64,000 bases of DNA from Pelomonas sp. Root1217 (lineage in GTDB: Bacteria > Pseudomonadota > Gammaproteobacteria > Burkholderiales > Burkholderiaceae_C). Shown one piece after another: positions 6,757 through 14,788 of this stretch. The notes under the pieces were generated by a model. That model did not search any database. It was given only the letters and a program-made list of their open reading frames with translations, and had not been told where the DNA came from. The first letter of the stretch is position 1, and each line of letters starts with the position of its first letter. The stretch spans positions 725,536-789,535 of the forward strand of contig NZ_LMDC01000028.1 of assembly GCF_001425705.1 (NCBI RefSeq). The letters are read 5' to 3'. Made by a program: the position numbers and the translations under genes.

Positions 6757-7109
6757 GCCTCGATGCCCAGGCTCAACCGGAGCTTCTTCGGCAGCTTGGC
6801 AGCCACCAACCCATGCGAGCGCTTCACCAGCGCCTTGAGCTCCGCCAAGGGCAGCGCCTTCGCATCCTCCACCGCCACCCAGTGATACCGCGCAGCGTAA
6901 GGCGCGGGCGCGATGCCGGGCACACCGGTCAGCTCCAGGAAACGGTGCTCGTCGACCTTGAAGCTGCAATGCGTCCACTTGCCGGGGTGTGGCCCGCCGA
7001 CGAAGAACATCTTGCCGCCGACACTGGCCACCCAATCGGCGCCCCATTTGATGTCCTGCGTGGCGCCGGGCAGTTCCATGGCGTATTTGGCGAGGGCTGA
7101 AAAGCTCAT
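6753..7109 (-). CDS. MmcQ/YjbR family protein
   Basis: A 118-residue protein of the MmcQ/YjbR (CyaY-like fold) family: the start LAKYAMELPGATQDIKWGAD, the central MFFVGG and CSFKV strands, and the C-terminal YHWVAVEDAKALP segment followed by a helix pair (LKALVKRSHGLVAAKLPKK). Proteins of this family are small DNA-binding-like proteins of unclear function. It is a single gene, converging with the GntR gene with a 4-base overlap of stops. The 246 bases between it and the next gene hold no clear signal. Confidence 0.85.
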   Translation of the reverse strand: MSFSALAKYAMELPGATQDIKWGADWVASVGGKMFFVGGPHPGKWTHCSFKVDEHRFLELTGVPGIAPAPYAARYHWVAVEDAKALPLAELKALVKRSHGLVAAKLPKKLRLSLGIEA

Positions 7110-7355
7110 GGTGTTTGGACGGGTTCGCGTTGTGGTGGCGGCCGGCGCAGGGTGCCCGGCCCGCCGCTGAAGGCCCGGAAATTCTCGCCGAGCACCTCGG
7201 TTTGCGGCAATTTGCAGCATTACTGCACGCTGCGCAGCCGCTGCCCTGCTGCCTGGCCCACCAACAATCCAGGGATACGCCTTGCCGGGCGCCAGAGCAC
7301 CGCTCGGGCCGCCCAACCCAGGTCGCAACATCGACCGCCAACGCCCGCCTGCTGC

Positions 7356-8141
7356 ATGAACATCCTCAACCTGGGGCCGACCCCGCCCGTGGCCCTCAAC
7401 GCGCAGCCCGTGGACCCGCTCCAGCATGGCATGGCCCTGTTCCACGCCACGCCGCCGGACTACGAGCGCGCGGTGGGCTGGTTCCGTGCCGGAGCAGATG
7501 GCGGCGACAAGGATGCGCTCGCCATGCTGGGGTTGTGCCAGTTGGAAGGGCTGGGCATGGCCGCGGACCCGGTGCAGGCGCGGCGGACGCTGGAGCAGGC
7601 CGCGTCCCGGCGCAGCGCCATCGGGCGCTTCCAGCTGGGGCGGACGCTGATGACCGGCCGGGGCGGCCCGGTCGACGAAGCAGCAGGCCTGTCGGCCTAC
7701 GTGACGGCGGCGGCCATGGGCCACGCCGAGGCCACCTTCAACCTCGCCAACTGCCTGTATGCCGGCGTGGGCTGCCTGCCCGACCGCCTGGCGGCCAAGT
7801 CGCTCTACTTGCGCAGCCGCGCCCTGGGCTGCACCTTGAGCCCGCAAGGTGTGCGGGTACGCAGCCACGAGCTGAAGGCGGTTCGAGCGCTGGCGCAGCG
7901 CTTTGCCGACCCGAACCGCATGTTCTTCCTCGTGCAGGAGCGCCAGCAGGAGCTGGCGCTGGTGCATGCCATCGCGCAGCCTGGTGCGCCGCGGGATCGG
8001 CTCGCCGTGAGCGAGGCCAGACCCGAGACCTTGCAGCGAGCGGGCCGGCTGGCGGTGGGCGTCGTGGCGGCGATGGCTGGCACTCTGGGCCAGTATCTGC
8101 GGCGACCCCGCGATGCTGGCCCCACGACCCTCAATTTCTGA
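7356..8141 (+). CDS. Sel1-repeat (TPR-like) protein
   Basis: A 261-residue protein with three or four Sel1-like helical repeats over about residues 25-150 (for example YERAVGWFRAGADGGDKDA, LGLCQLEGLGMAADPVQAR, AYVTAAAMGHAEATFNLAN). Such repeats are protein-protein interaction scaffolds. There is no signal peptide; the C-terminal half (from ~155) is unassigned, basic, and contains one weakly hydrophobic stretch at about 232-245. The ATG at 7356 is chosen because upstream codons look non-coding. No functional link with the neighbours is evident. Confidence 0.75.
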   Translation: MNILNLGPTPPVALNAQPVDPLQHGMALFHATPPDYERAVGWFRAGADGGDKDALAMLGLCQLEGLGMAADPVQARRTLEQAASRRSAIGRFQLGRTLMTGRGGPVDEAAGLSAYVTAAAMGHAEATFNLANCLYAGVGCLPDRLAAKSLYLRSRALGCTLSPQGVRVRSHELKAVRALAQRFADPNRMFFLVQERQQELALVHAIAQPGAPRDRLAVSEARPETLQRAGRLAVGVVAAMAGTLGQYLRRPRDAGPTTLNF

Positions 8142-8189
8142 CGCTCGACGCCGAGCTCCGAGCACCAGGTGGCTCGGTAGGATGACCCC

Positions 8190-9107
8190 ATGTCCTCGCG
8201 CGCCATCCGCCTGCCCTCGCTCGACGCCCTGCTCGCCTTCGAGGCCGTGGCCCGCACGGGCGGCTTCGAGGCCGCCGCCGCCGAACTCGCGCTGACGGCC
8301 AGCGCCGTCGCCAAGCGCGTGGCGGGGCTGGAGGAACGGCTGGGCCAGCCCCTGTTCCTGCGTCAACCCGCCAAGGGGCTGGCCCTGACCCCCGCCGGCC
8401 ACGAATACCTGCCCCAGGTGCGCCAGGCCCTGGCCTTGCTGAAGGCCATGCCGCTGCACCAACGCGCCAGCCAGCAGCGCGAGCGTCTGCGCGTGACGTC
8501 CACGCCCACCTTTGCACGCCAGTTGCTGGTGCCCGCACTGCCCGGCTTCACGGCCGCCCACCCCGAGGTGGAGTTGGAGCTGACGCTGTCGGTCCCGCTG
8601 CTGGCCGAGGGCGACGCGGGGGCGGACCTAGAGATCCGCCACGGCGCCGTGCCGGACGACATCGCGCCCGCCGAGGTGCTGCTGCGCGACCGCCTAACGC
8701 CGCTGGCCGCGCCCGCCCTGCTGGCCCGCCACGAACCGCTGCGCGAGCCTGCCGACCTGCTCGCCCTGCCGCTGCTGCGCACGCCGCTGCAGCCCTGGGC
8801 GCCCTGGCTACGCGCCGCCGGCCTGGGCGACGTGCCCGAGCCGGATGAAGGCCCGCGCTTCGTCGACCTGGGCCTGACGCTGGCCGCGGCCCTGGCCGGC
8901 CAGGGCGCGGCACTGGCCCGCCTCAGCCTCGCCCGCCACGAGCTGGCCGAGGGTCGCCTCGTGCAGCCGTTTGCGCTGACCGTGCCGGCCGAGCGCCACT
9001 ACGGCCTCATTGGCCACCGCGCCAGCCCGGCATCCGAGGCCTTCGCCGAGTGGCTGCATGCGCACTGCCGCGCAGTCGAGGCGGAAAACTCTTCCCGACC
9101 CGGCTGA
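8190..9107 (+). CDS. LysR-family transcriptional regulator (GcvA-like)
   Basis: A 305-residue LysR regulator. The winged helix-turn-helix covers residues 5-65 (LPSLDALLAFEAVARTGGFE, recognition helix around ALTASAVAKRVAGLEERLG, wing LFLRQPAKGLALTPAG). The effector-binding domain (about 95-295) begins with RLRVTSTPTFARQLLVP, as in GcvA-like members. It lies 66 bases upstream of the alpha-hydroxy-acid oxidase gene in the same orientation. LysR genes are more often divergent from their targets, so control of that gene is possible but not shown. Confidence 0.88.
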   Translation: MSSRAIRLPSLDALLAFEAVARTGGFEAAAAELALTASAVAKRVAGLEERLGQPLFLRQPAKGLALTPAGHEYLPQVRQALALLKAMPLHQRASQQRERLRVTSTPTFARQLLVPALPGFTAAHPEVELELTLSVPLLAEGDAGADLEIRHGAVPDDIAPAEVLLRDRLTPLAAPALLARHEPLREPADLLALPLLRTPLQPWAPWLRAAGLGDVPEPDEGPRFVDLGLTLAAALAGQGAALARLSLARHELAEGRLVQPFALTVPAERHYGLIGHRASPASEAFAEWLHAHCRAVEAENSSRPG

Positions 9108-9173
9108 GTTTTTTTCCGGAACGCACCGGGCGAGGCAGGCCTAGCATCGCGGCCTCACTCCGACCAGCCCGCC

Positions 9174-10340
9174 ATGCCCGTCATCACCTGCATCGAAGAC
9201 CTGCGCCAACTCGCCGAGAAGCGCGTGCCACGCATGTTCTACGACTACGCCGACTCCGGCTCCTGGACCGAGACGACCTACCGCGCCAACGAGAGCGACT
9301 TCCAGGCCATCAAGCTGCGCCAGCGCGTGGCCGTCAACATGGAGGGCCGCAGTACGGCCGTGAAGATGGTGGGCCAGGCCGCGAAGATGCCCGTGGCCAT
9401 CGCACCGGTGGGGCTGACGGGCATGCAGCACGCCGACGGCGAGATCCACGCGGCGCGCGCGGCCGAGAAGTTCGGCATCCCGTTCACGCTGTCGACGATG
9501 AGCATCTGCTCCATCGAGGACATCGCCGAGAACACCTCGGCGCCGTTCTGGTTCCAGCTCTACATGATGCGCGACCGCGAGGCGATGGCTCGCATGATCG
9601 ACCGCTGCAAGGCCGCCAAGTGTTCGGCCCTGGTGCTGACGCTGGACCTGCAGGTCATCGGCCAGCGTCACAAGGATTTGAAGAACGGCCTTACCGCGCC
9701 GCCGCGGCCGACGCTGGCCAACATCCTCAACCTGATGACCAAGCCACGCTGGTGCCTGGGCATGGCCGGCACCAAGCGCCATACCTTCCGCAACCTCGTG
9801 GGTCATGTGAAGGGCGTCAGCGACATGCGCTCCCTCTCGGCGTGGACCAACGAGCAGTTCGACCCGCGCCTATCCTGGGCCGACATCGCCTGGGTCAAGG
9901 AGCAATGGGGCGGCAAGCTCATCCTCAAGGGCATCATGGACGTGGAGGACGCCAAGCTCGCCGTGCAGGCGGGGGCCGACGCCATCGTCGTCAGCAACCA
10001 CGGCGGCCGCCAGCTCGATGGTGCGCCGAGCAGCATCCACGCGCTGCCCGCCATTGCGGCCGAGGTGGGCACGCAGACGGAAGTGTGGATGGACGGCGGC
10101 ATCCGCTCCGGCCAGGACGTGCTGAAGGCCTGGGCGCTGGGCGCACGCGGCACGATGATCGGCCGCGCGATGGCCTATGGCCTGGGCGCGATGGGCGAGG
10201 AAGGCGTGGCCAAGGCGCTGGCCATCCTGCACAAGGAGCTGGACGTGACCATGGCCTTCTGCGGCCACACGCAGCTCACCAACGTGACGCGGGACATCCT
10301 GGTGCCGGGGACCTACCCGCGCGTCTTCCCGACGGCCTGA
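9174..10340 (+). CDS. FMN-dependent alpha-hydroxy-acid oxidase/dehydrogenase (LldD-like)
   Basis: A 388-residue TIM-barrel flavoenzyme that oxidises an L-2-hydroxy acid, such as L-lactate, to the 2-oxo acid. Family marks: the N-terminal VPRMFYDYADSGSWTE, the FMN/substrate segment APVGLTGMQHADGE, QLYMMRDRE, the catalytic histidine in SNHGGRQLDGAPSS (about residues 281-294), and WMDGGIRSGQDVLKAWALGA with the FMN phosphate site. Length equals that of LldD (~380-390). It is the only gene of a lactate-type pathway here, so the exact substrate (lactate, mandelate, glycolate) is open. Confidence 0.88.
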   Translation: MPVITCIEDLRQLAEKRVPRMFYDYADSGSWTETTYRANESDFQAIKLRQRVAVNMEGRSTAVKMVGQAAKMPVAIAPVGLTGMQHADGEIHAARAAEKFGIPFTLSTMSICSIEDIAENTSAPFWFQLYMMRDREAMARMIDRCKAAKCSALVLTLDLQVIGQRHKDLKNGLTAPPRPTLANILNLMTKPRWCLGMAGTKRHTFRNLVGHVKGVSDMRSLSAWTNEQFDPRLSWADIAWVKEQWGGKLILKGIMDVEDAKLAVQAGADAIVVSNHGGRQLDGAPSSIHALPAIAAEVGTQTEVWMDGGIRSGQDVLKAWALGARGTMIGRAMAYGLGAMGEEGVAKALAILHKELDVTMAFCGHTQLTNVTRDILVPGTYPRVFPTA

Positions 10341-10380
10341 CTTCTTGCCGGTGAGCCGAGGGCATGCGCTACTGCGGCGC

Positions 10381-11232
10381 ATGAAGACCATCGCCGCCAC
10401 CCTGCTTTCGTCATTCGCCCTGGCTGCCGCGGCGCAAACCTGCGCGCCACCTGTCACCCTGAAGACGGAAGGCGACCCGGCGCGCATCCAGCAGCAGGCC
10501 ATAGCACTGCTGCCCTGCCTGGGGCACCCCGATCCCCAACTGCGCGACGACATCGCCTTCGAGCAGCTCTCCGCATGGGCGCGCGGCGGCAAGCTGGAAG
10601 CGGCCACGCTGCAACGCCTGCGCACCGACCTCGTCGCCGCGCTCGACGCCAAGTCCGATGCGGCCGGCGTGCACCGACCCTTTGCCGTGCTGACGCTGGC
10701 CGAGGTAGCACGGGCCGACCGGCTCCAGCCTTTCATGACGGCGGAGCAACGCGGCGATCTGGTGGATCACGCCGCGCGCTTCCTCAGCAGCATGCGCGAT
10801 TACCGCGGCTTCACGCCTGGCGAGGGCTGGCGCCACGGCGTGGCCCATGGCGCCGACCTGGCTCTGCAGCTCGGCATGAACGAGGCGCTGAGTCCCGCCC
10901 AACGCCAGGCACTGCTGGACGCCGTCAGCAGCCAGGTGCTGGCCGACCACAGGCATGCCTACCGCTATGGCGAGGGCCAGCGCCTGGCGCGCGCCGCGTT
11001 GCAATTGCAGCTCAGGCTCCAACCTGACGAAGCCGCCGTGCAGGCCTGGCTGGACCGGCTGCTACAGCCGTTGAAGGCGGCCAAAGCCTGGGACGAGACT
11101 GCGCTGACCGATCTGCACAATCTGCGAGAGTTCCTGTGGCCGCTGCTGGCCGGCGTGCTGGACGTGACCGACGCCGCCCGGCGCGAACGGCTCTTGGTGC
11201 CGCTGCAGAAGACGCTGCGCCGCCTGCCTTAG
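10381..11232 (+). CDS. Exported DUF2785-type protein
   Basis: A 283-residue protein with a Sec signal peptide (MKTIAATLLSSFALAAAAQT, cleavage around residue 19) followed by an all-helical body. HPDPQLRDDIAFEQLSAW, the Y-R-G-F region (SSMRDYRGFTPGEGWRHGVAHGAD in two halves) and the C-terminal LHNLREFLWP match DUF2785-type proteins. The function of the family is unknown; the repeated helices and conserved R-G and H-G-x-AHG residues suggest a binding or hydrolytic role. Start placed at the ATG at 10381. Its stop overlaps the convergent GNAT gene by 4 bases. Confidence 0.75.
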   Translation: MKTIAATLLSSFALAAAAQTCAPPVTLKTEGDPARIQQQAIALLPCLGHPDPQLRDDIAFEQLSAWARGGKLEAATLQRLRTDLVAALDAKSDAAGVHRPFAVLTLAEVARADRLQPFMTAEQRGDLVDHAARFLSSMRDYRGFTPGEGWRHGVAHGADLALQLGMNEALSPAQRQALLDAVSSQVLADHRHAYRYGEGQRLARAALQLQLRLQPDEAAVQAWLDRLLQPLKAAKAWDETALTDLHNLREFLWPLLAGVLDVTDAARRERLLVPLQKTLRRLP

Positions 11233-11750
11233 TCGGCGTGCCGCTCGAAGTGCAGCCGGTCGTGCCAGGCGCCGCCGAGCTCGAAGCTGCGCAGCGAATG
11301 GCCGAACTGGCGAAAGCCATTGCGCAGCAGCACCTTCACCGAGCCGCCGTTGCCGACGCGTGCATTGGCCTCCACGCGCATCAGGCCCAGCTCGCCAAAG
11401 GCCTTGGCCAGCACCAGCCGCACGGCTTCGCTGGCATAGCCCCGACCGCAGGCCGACTCGGCCATGCGATAGCCCAGCTCAGCCATCTGGAAATGGGCCC
11501 GCTTCACACCGATCAGGTTCACGCGGCCCACCAGCTCGCCGGCCACGGTACGCACGAGGAACTGGTAGCCCGTGTCCTCGGCGGCTTCGCGCTGCGCCAG
11601 CGCAATGGCGGCACCAACGCCCTCGCGTGAGTAAAAGCCGGGTGGCCGTGAATTGATGCGGGCCTCGAAGAAGGCGCGGTTGTCCGTTTCGAAGCGCAGC
11701 AGCTCGTCGGCGACGTCGGGGGTGGGGGCAATCAGTTCGAGCAGGTTCAT
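11229..11750 (-). CDS. GNAT-family N-acetyltransferase (RimJ/RimL-like)
   Basis: A 173-residue GNAT protein. The acetyl-CoA site is in ELGYRMAESACGRGYASEA (about residues 93-111), matching the R/Q-x-x-G-x-G/A loop with a G-R-G core, followed by the helix VRLVLAKAFGELGL and the strand RVEANARVGNGGSVKVLLRN typical of RimJ/RimL and ribosomal-protein serine acetyltransferases. Likely transfers an acetyl group to an N-terminal or small amine; the substrate is unknown. Single gene between two rightward genes. Confidence 0.85.
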   Translation of the reverse strand: MNLLELIAPTPDVADELLRFETDNRAFFEARINSRPPGFYSREGVGAAIALAQREAAEDTGYQFLVRTVAGELVGRVNLIGVKRAHFQMAELGYRMAESACGRGYASEAVRLVLAKAFGELGLMRVEANARVGNGGSVKVLLRNGFRQFGHSLRSFELGGAWHDRLHFERHAD

Positions 11751-11842
11751 GGCGGCAGCAAAGACGGCGCACCGATTACAACAGCAGCGGCGGCCTCGCC
11801 ACGCGCCCGCGGGTGCCGTTAGGCTGCCGCCCAGGAGGAACC

Positions 11843-13000
11843 ATGCGCCCTGCCCGCCTTGCCGCTTTGCTGATCGCCCTGCCCCTGCTGGCCGCGGCCG
11901 CCCCGCCCGTGATCCCAGGCAACGCCGCCATCGACGCAGAGGCCACGCGGCTGATGGCCGCCGCCCAGGCCCAGGGCCTGGCGGTGGCCGTCATCGACGA
12001 CGGCCAGGTCGTGCATGCCGGCGCCTACGGCAAGCGCAATGCAGCGGGCGAGCCGCTGCTGCCCGACACCGTCATGTACGGCGCGTCGCTGACGAAGGCG
12101 GTATTCGGCTACTGGGTGATGCAGCTGGTCGAGGAAGGCAAACTCGATCTGGACCGGCCACTGGCAGCCTACCTGGACCGGCCGCTGCCGGAATACTCCG
12201 GCTTCTTGACGTCCTACTCATGGCAGCACCTGGCGGGCGACGAGCGCTGGCGCCGGCTGACCACGCGCATGCTGCTCACGCACAGCAGCGGCTTCGCCAA
12301 CTTCGCCTTCCTGGAGCCGGACCGCCGGCTGCGCATGCACTTCGACCCCGGCACGCGCTACGCGTACTCCGGCGAAGGACTCATCCTGCTGCAGTTCGTG
12401 CTGGAGCGCGGCCTGGGGCAGGACGTGGGCGCCGAAGTGCAGCGCCGTGTTTTCACGCCGTTGGGCATGACGCGCACCAGCCTGAAATGGCGCGCCGACT
12501 TCCGACCCAACCTGGCCGATGGCTGGAGGGAGAACGGCAGCGTCGAGCCCCACGACGAACGCAGCAAAGTGCGTGTGGCGGGCTCGATGGACACGACCAT
12601 CGCCGACATGGCGAAGATGGCCGCCGGCTACATCAATGGCACGGGCCTGTCGCCTGCCGGCCTGAAGGCGCTCACTGCGCCCCACCTGCCCATCACGACG
12701 GCCACCCAGTTCCCTACACTGCAGCCCGAGCTGCCGCCAGCGAAGCGTCGCCCCGACCTCGCTGCGGGCCTGGGCGTCATCGTCTTCGGAGGGCCGCAAG
12801 GGCCGGGCTTCTACAAGGGCGGGCACAACGACAGCACCGGCAACACCTGGGTCTGCGTGAAAGCCAGCAAGCGCTGCGTCGTCATCCTCGCCAACGACGT
12901 GCGCGCCGAGCGGGCCTTTCCGCAACTCGTGCGCTTCATCCTCGGCGAGACCGGCGTGCCATGGGGCTGGGAGTACGGCGCCATGGATTTCCTGCGCTAG
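11843..13000 (+). CDS. Exported serine hydrolase, beta-lactamase class C family
   Basis: A 385-residue penicillin-binding-protein-like hydrolase with a signal peptide (about residues 1-20). The nucleophile motif S-x-x-K is SLTK (82-85), the second motif Y-S-G (175-177) replaces the usual Y-x-N, and a KGG/H-N-D region near the C-terminus (YKGGHNDSTG) stands in for KTG. Members include AmpC, esterases such as EstB, and D-amino-acid peptidases, so resistance should not be assumed. Start at 11843 is preceded by CAGGAGGA. A single gene. Confidence 0.85.
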   Translation: MRPARLAALLIALPLLAAAAPPVIPGNAAIDAEATRLMAAAQAQGLAVAVIDDGQVVHAGAYGKRNAAGEPLLPDTVMYGASLTKAVFGYWVMQLVEEGKLDLDRPLAAYLDRPLPEYSGFLTSYSWQHLAGDERWRRLTTRMLLTHSSGFANFAFLEPDRRLRMHFDPGTRYAYSGEGLILLQFVLERGLGQDVGAEVQRRVFTPLGMTRTSLKWRADFRPNLADGWRENGSVEPHDERSKVRVAGSMDTTIADMAKMAAGYINGTGLSPAGLKALTAPHLPITTATQFPTLQPELPPAKRRPDLAAGLGVIVFGGPQGPGFYKGGHNDSTGNTWVCVKASKRCVVILANDVRAERAFPQLVRFILGETGVPWGWEYGAMDFLR

Positions 13001-13140
13001 CGGCCAGCGCCGCGCGAGCATCTGCCAAGGTCCGCCAGGATCTTCCAGGACAAAATATTTTTTAACGGCCGCGAATCCGATCGCGCCCTGGCTCCCTCTT
13101 AGTGACCGAGGGCTGTCCTCGAACACTTGAGAGTCGAACC

Positions 13141-13338
13141 ATGATCTATGTGAAAAACGTTCCGAACGGCGAGCGCGCAGTGCGCGTGGTCGCGGGCCTG
13201 ATGGCCGCAGCCCTGGGGCTGCTGCTGTTGGGCGGCATGGGCGGCTGGCTTGTGGCCGCCGGCGCGGCCGGGTTGGTGGCATCGGGGCTGTTCGGTTTCT
13301 GCCCGGCTTGCGCCATGGTTGGCCGCAAGTTGAAGTAG
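13141..13338 (+). CDS. DUF2892-type small membrane protein
   Basis: A 65-residue protein with two membrane helices (about residues 18-32 and 35-52) separated by a glycine turn (LGGMGG), after the family-typical start IYVKNVPNGERAVRVVAG. It ends with the Cys pair FCPACAMVGRKLK. DUF2892 proteins often accompany rhodanese or thiol/sulfur functions (YgaP has this domain), and the CPAC pair could be redox-active or bind a metal. It precedes an ECF sigma factor by 18 bases and is probably co-transcribed with it. Confidence 0.8.
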   Translation: MIYVKNVPNGERAVRVVAGLMAAALGLLLLGGMGGWLVAAGAAGLVASGLFGFCPACAMVGRKLK

Positions 13339-13356
13339 CAGCCAAGCGGCACCGAC

Positions 13357-13893
13357 ATGGCACTGGCCACACAACACCAGCCCCTGCTCACGGCCGCGCA
13401 CGGCGGCGATCCGCGGGCATTGGAGCAATTGCTGAAGATCTCCCGGCCCGACATCCGCCGCTATGCCCAGCAGCACTGCCTGCTCAGCGACGTCGATGAT
13501 GCGGTGCAGGAGGCTTTGCTCATCGTCAGCCGCAAGTTGCCGTCGCTGCGCGTGCTGGCGGCCTTTTCGGGCTGGTTGATCCGCCTGGTGCAGCGCGAAT
13601 GCCGGCGCCTGGGCCGGCTCACGCTGCGCTATGACCCGTATGAGGAGGAAAAGCTGGAGCAGTGGCTGGTGGTACGCGACGAAGTGGGCCTGCGGCGGGA
13701 ACTGGTGGCGGCGCTGGAGTCACTGCCGGCCCACTACCTCGAGGTCATGCTGCTGCGCGACCTCGAGGAGCTGACCATTGAGGAGATCGCCGCCCGCACC
13801 GGCCTCACACGGCCGAATGTGAAGAGCCGGTTGCATCGCGCCCGAGCCTTGGCGCGGGAGTACCTGCTCGGCGGCAAACCGGCCAGCGTCTGA
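13357..13893 (+). CDS. ECF-type RNA polymerase sigma factor
   Basis: A 178-residue sigma factor. Region 2 (about residues 30-90) contains LSDVDDAVQEALLIVSRKL and FSGWLIRLVQRECRRL; region 4 (about 120-170) has LPAHYLEVMLLRDLEELTI and the recognition helix in GLTRPNVKSRLHRARAL. No anti-sigma gene follows. Upstream lies a small two-helix membrane protein with a CPAC pair, downstream two exported repeat-domain proteins in the same direction. These three could be its regulator and targets; that is inference. Gap to the next gene is 96 bases. Confidence 0.88.
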   Translation: MALATQHQPLLTAAHGGDPRALEQLLKISRPDIRRYAQQHCLLSDVDDAVQEALLIVSRKLPSLRVLAAFSGWLIRLVQRECRRLGRLTLRYDPYEEEKLEQWLVVRDEVGLRRELVAALESLPAHYLEVMLLRDLEELTIEEIAARTGLTRPNVKSRLHRARALAREYLLGGKPASV

Positions 13894-13989
13894 CGGTGCC
13901 CGCCCGCAGCGGGACTTCCTCCTCTCTGACTTGAGCGCCGCCGTGGTGGTGCAAGCATGGTTGCCTCCATAACTCCGGAGACAAACACC

Positions 13990-14667
13990 ATGCATCGACG
14001 CCACTATGTTCTCGGCGCGGCCACCTTGCTGGCCGGGCTCTCGTTGCCCGCTCTGGCACAGCGCGGCGATGACGACGGCGAGTTCGTCATCCTGCATGCG
14101 CGCTACGGCACGGACCGCAACCATGTCGACGTGACCGATCGGCTGCGCCAGCTGGCCCGCCGCGACCGCCGCGTGCGTCTGACCAACGACCTGTTCGGCG
14201 TGGATCCCGACCCCGGCCGCGACAAGTACCTGCGCATCTACGCCCGCGACAGCCAGGGCCGCGAACGCCGCTTCGACTACCCCGAGCGCGCCTGGATCGA
14301 CGGCGGGCAGTTCGCCGCATGGGGCGCGGGCCGCTGGGGCGAACCGAACTACAACGGCGGCTGGGCCGGCAACCCCTATCGCGACCGCCACGATGACGGC
14401 AGCTACACCATCCTTTATGCCAACTACGGCAACCCCGGCCGCGAGGTGGACGTGACCGGCAGGCTGCGCGAACTGGCACGCCGCGACGAGCGCTTCCGCA
14501 TGGGCAATGGCACCTTCGGCGTCGACCCCGATCCGGGCCGCGACAAGCGGCTGATCATCATTGCGCGCGACCCCAATGGCCAGCAGCGCAGCTTCGAGTA
14601 CCCCGAGGGCAGCTGGGTGGATGGCAGCCAGTTCACCGGTTGGCGCCGCGGCGACTGGGGCCGTTGA
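13990..14667 (+). CDS. Exported protein with two copies of an ~88-residue DUF3395-like domain
   Basis: A 225-residue protein with a twin-arginine-like/Sec leader (MHRRHYVLGAATLL, cleavage after ~24) and two repeats at about residues 31-118 and 138-225. Each repeat follows one pattern: IL-x-A-x-YG, then DVT-x-x-LR-x-LARRD, the core FGVDPDPGRDK, the strand ending in ARD-x-x-G, F-x-YPE and W-[IV]DG-x-x-F. This core resembles the DUF3395 beta-domain known from DnaJC11-like and scattered bacterial proteins. The repeats are joined by a Gly/Asn-rich linker. Function unknown. It is a paralogue of the next gene, clearly a product of tandem duplication. Confidence 0.75.
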   Translation: MHRRHYVLGAATLLAGLSLPALAQRGDDDGEFVILHARYGTDRNHVDVTDRLRQLARRDRRVRLTNDLFGVDPDPGRDKYLRIYARDSQGRERRFDYPERAWIDGGQFAAWGAGRWGEPNYNGGWAGNPYRDRHDDGSYTILYANYGNPGREVDVTGRLRELARRDERFRMGNGTFGVDPDPGRDKRLIIIARDPNGQQRSFEYPEGSWVDGSQFTGWRRGDWGR

Positions 14668-14788
14668 TCGCGCGGTTTACCCGCCCTTACAACCGGCGAA
14701 GCCCGGCGTCCTCGCGCTGGGCCGTCCTCGCGTTGAACCTTTGGCCGCGCGACCATGCCCGGCCAAGACCAACAACGAGGGGATCACC

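Noticed and set aside
7110-8561. Minus-strand extension of the MmcQ/YjbR gene to a ~600-residue protein
   Set aside because: The extra part is opposite the Sel1-repeat and LysR genes and has composition typical of a shadow frame; the family start is at 7109.
11843-13000. Beta-lactamase antibiotic resistance gene
   Set aside because: Only the broad serine-hydrolase fold is supported; the second and third motifs differ from class C beta-lactamases.
13110-14730. Shared 12-mer GGGC[T/C]GTCCTCG before the DUF2892 gene (13110-13121) and the three-repeat gene (14719-14730) as ECF promoter motif
   Set aside because: Distance to the start codons differs (19 versus 58 bases), no matching partner element is found, and the two-repeat gene lacks it.
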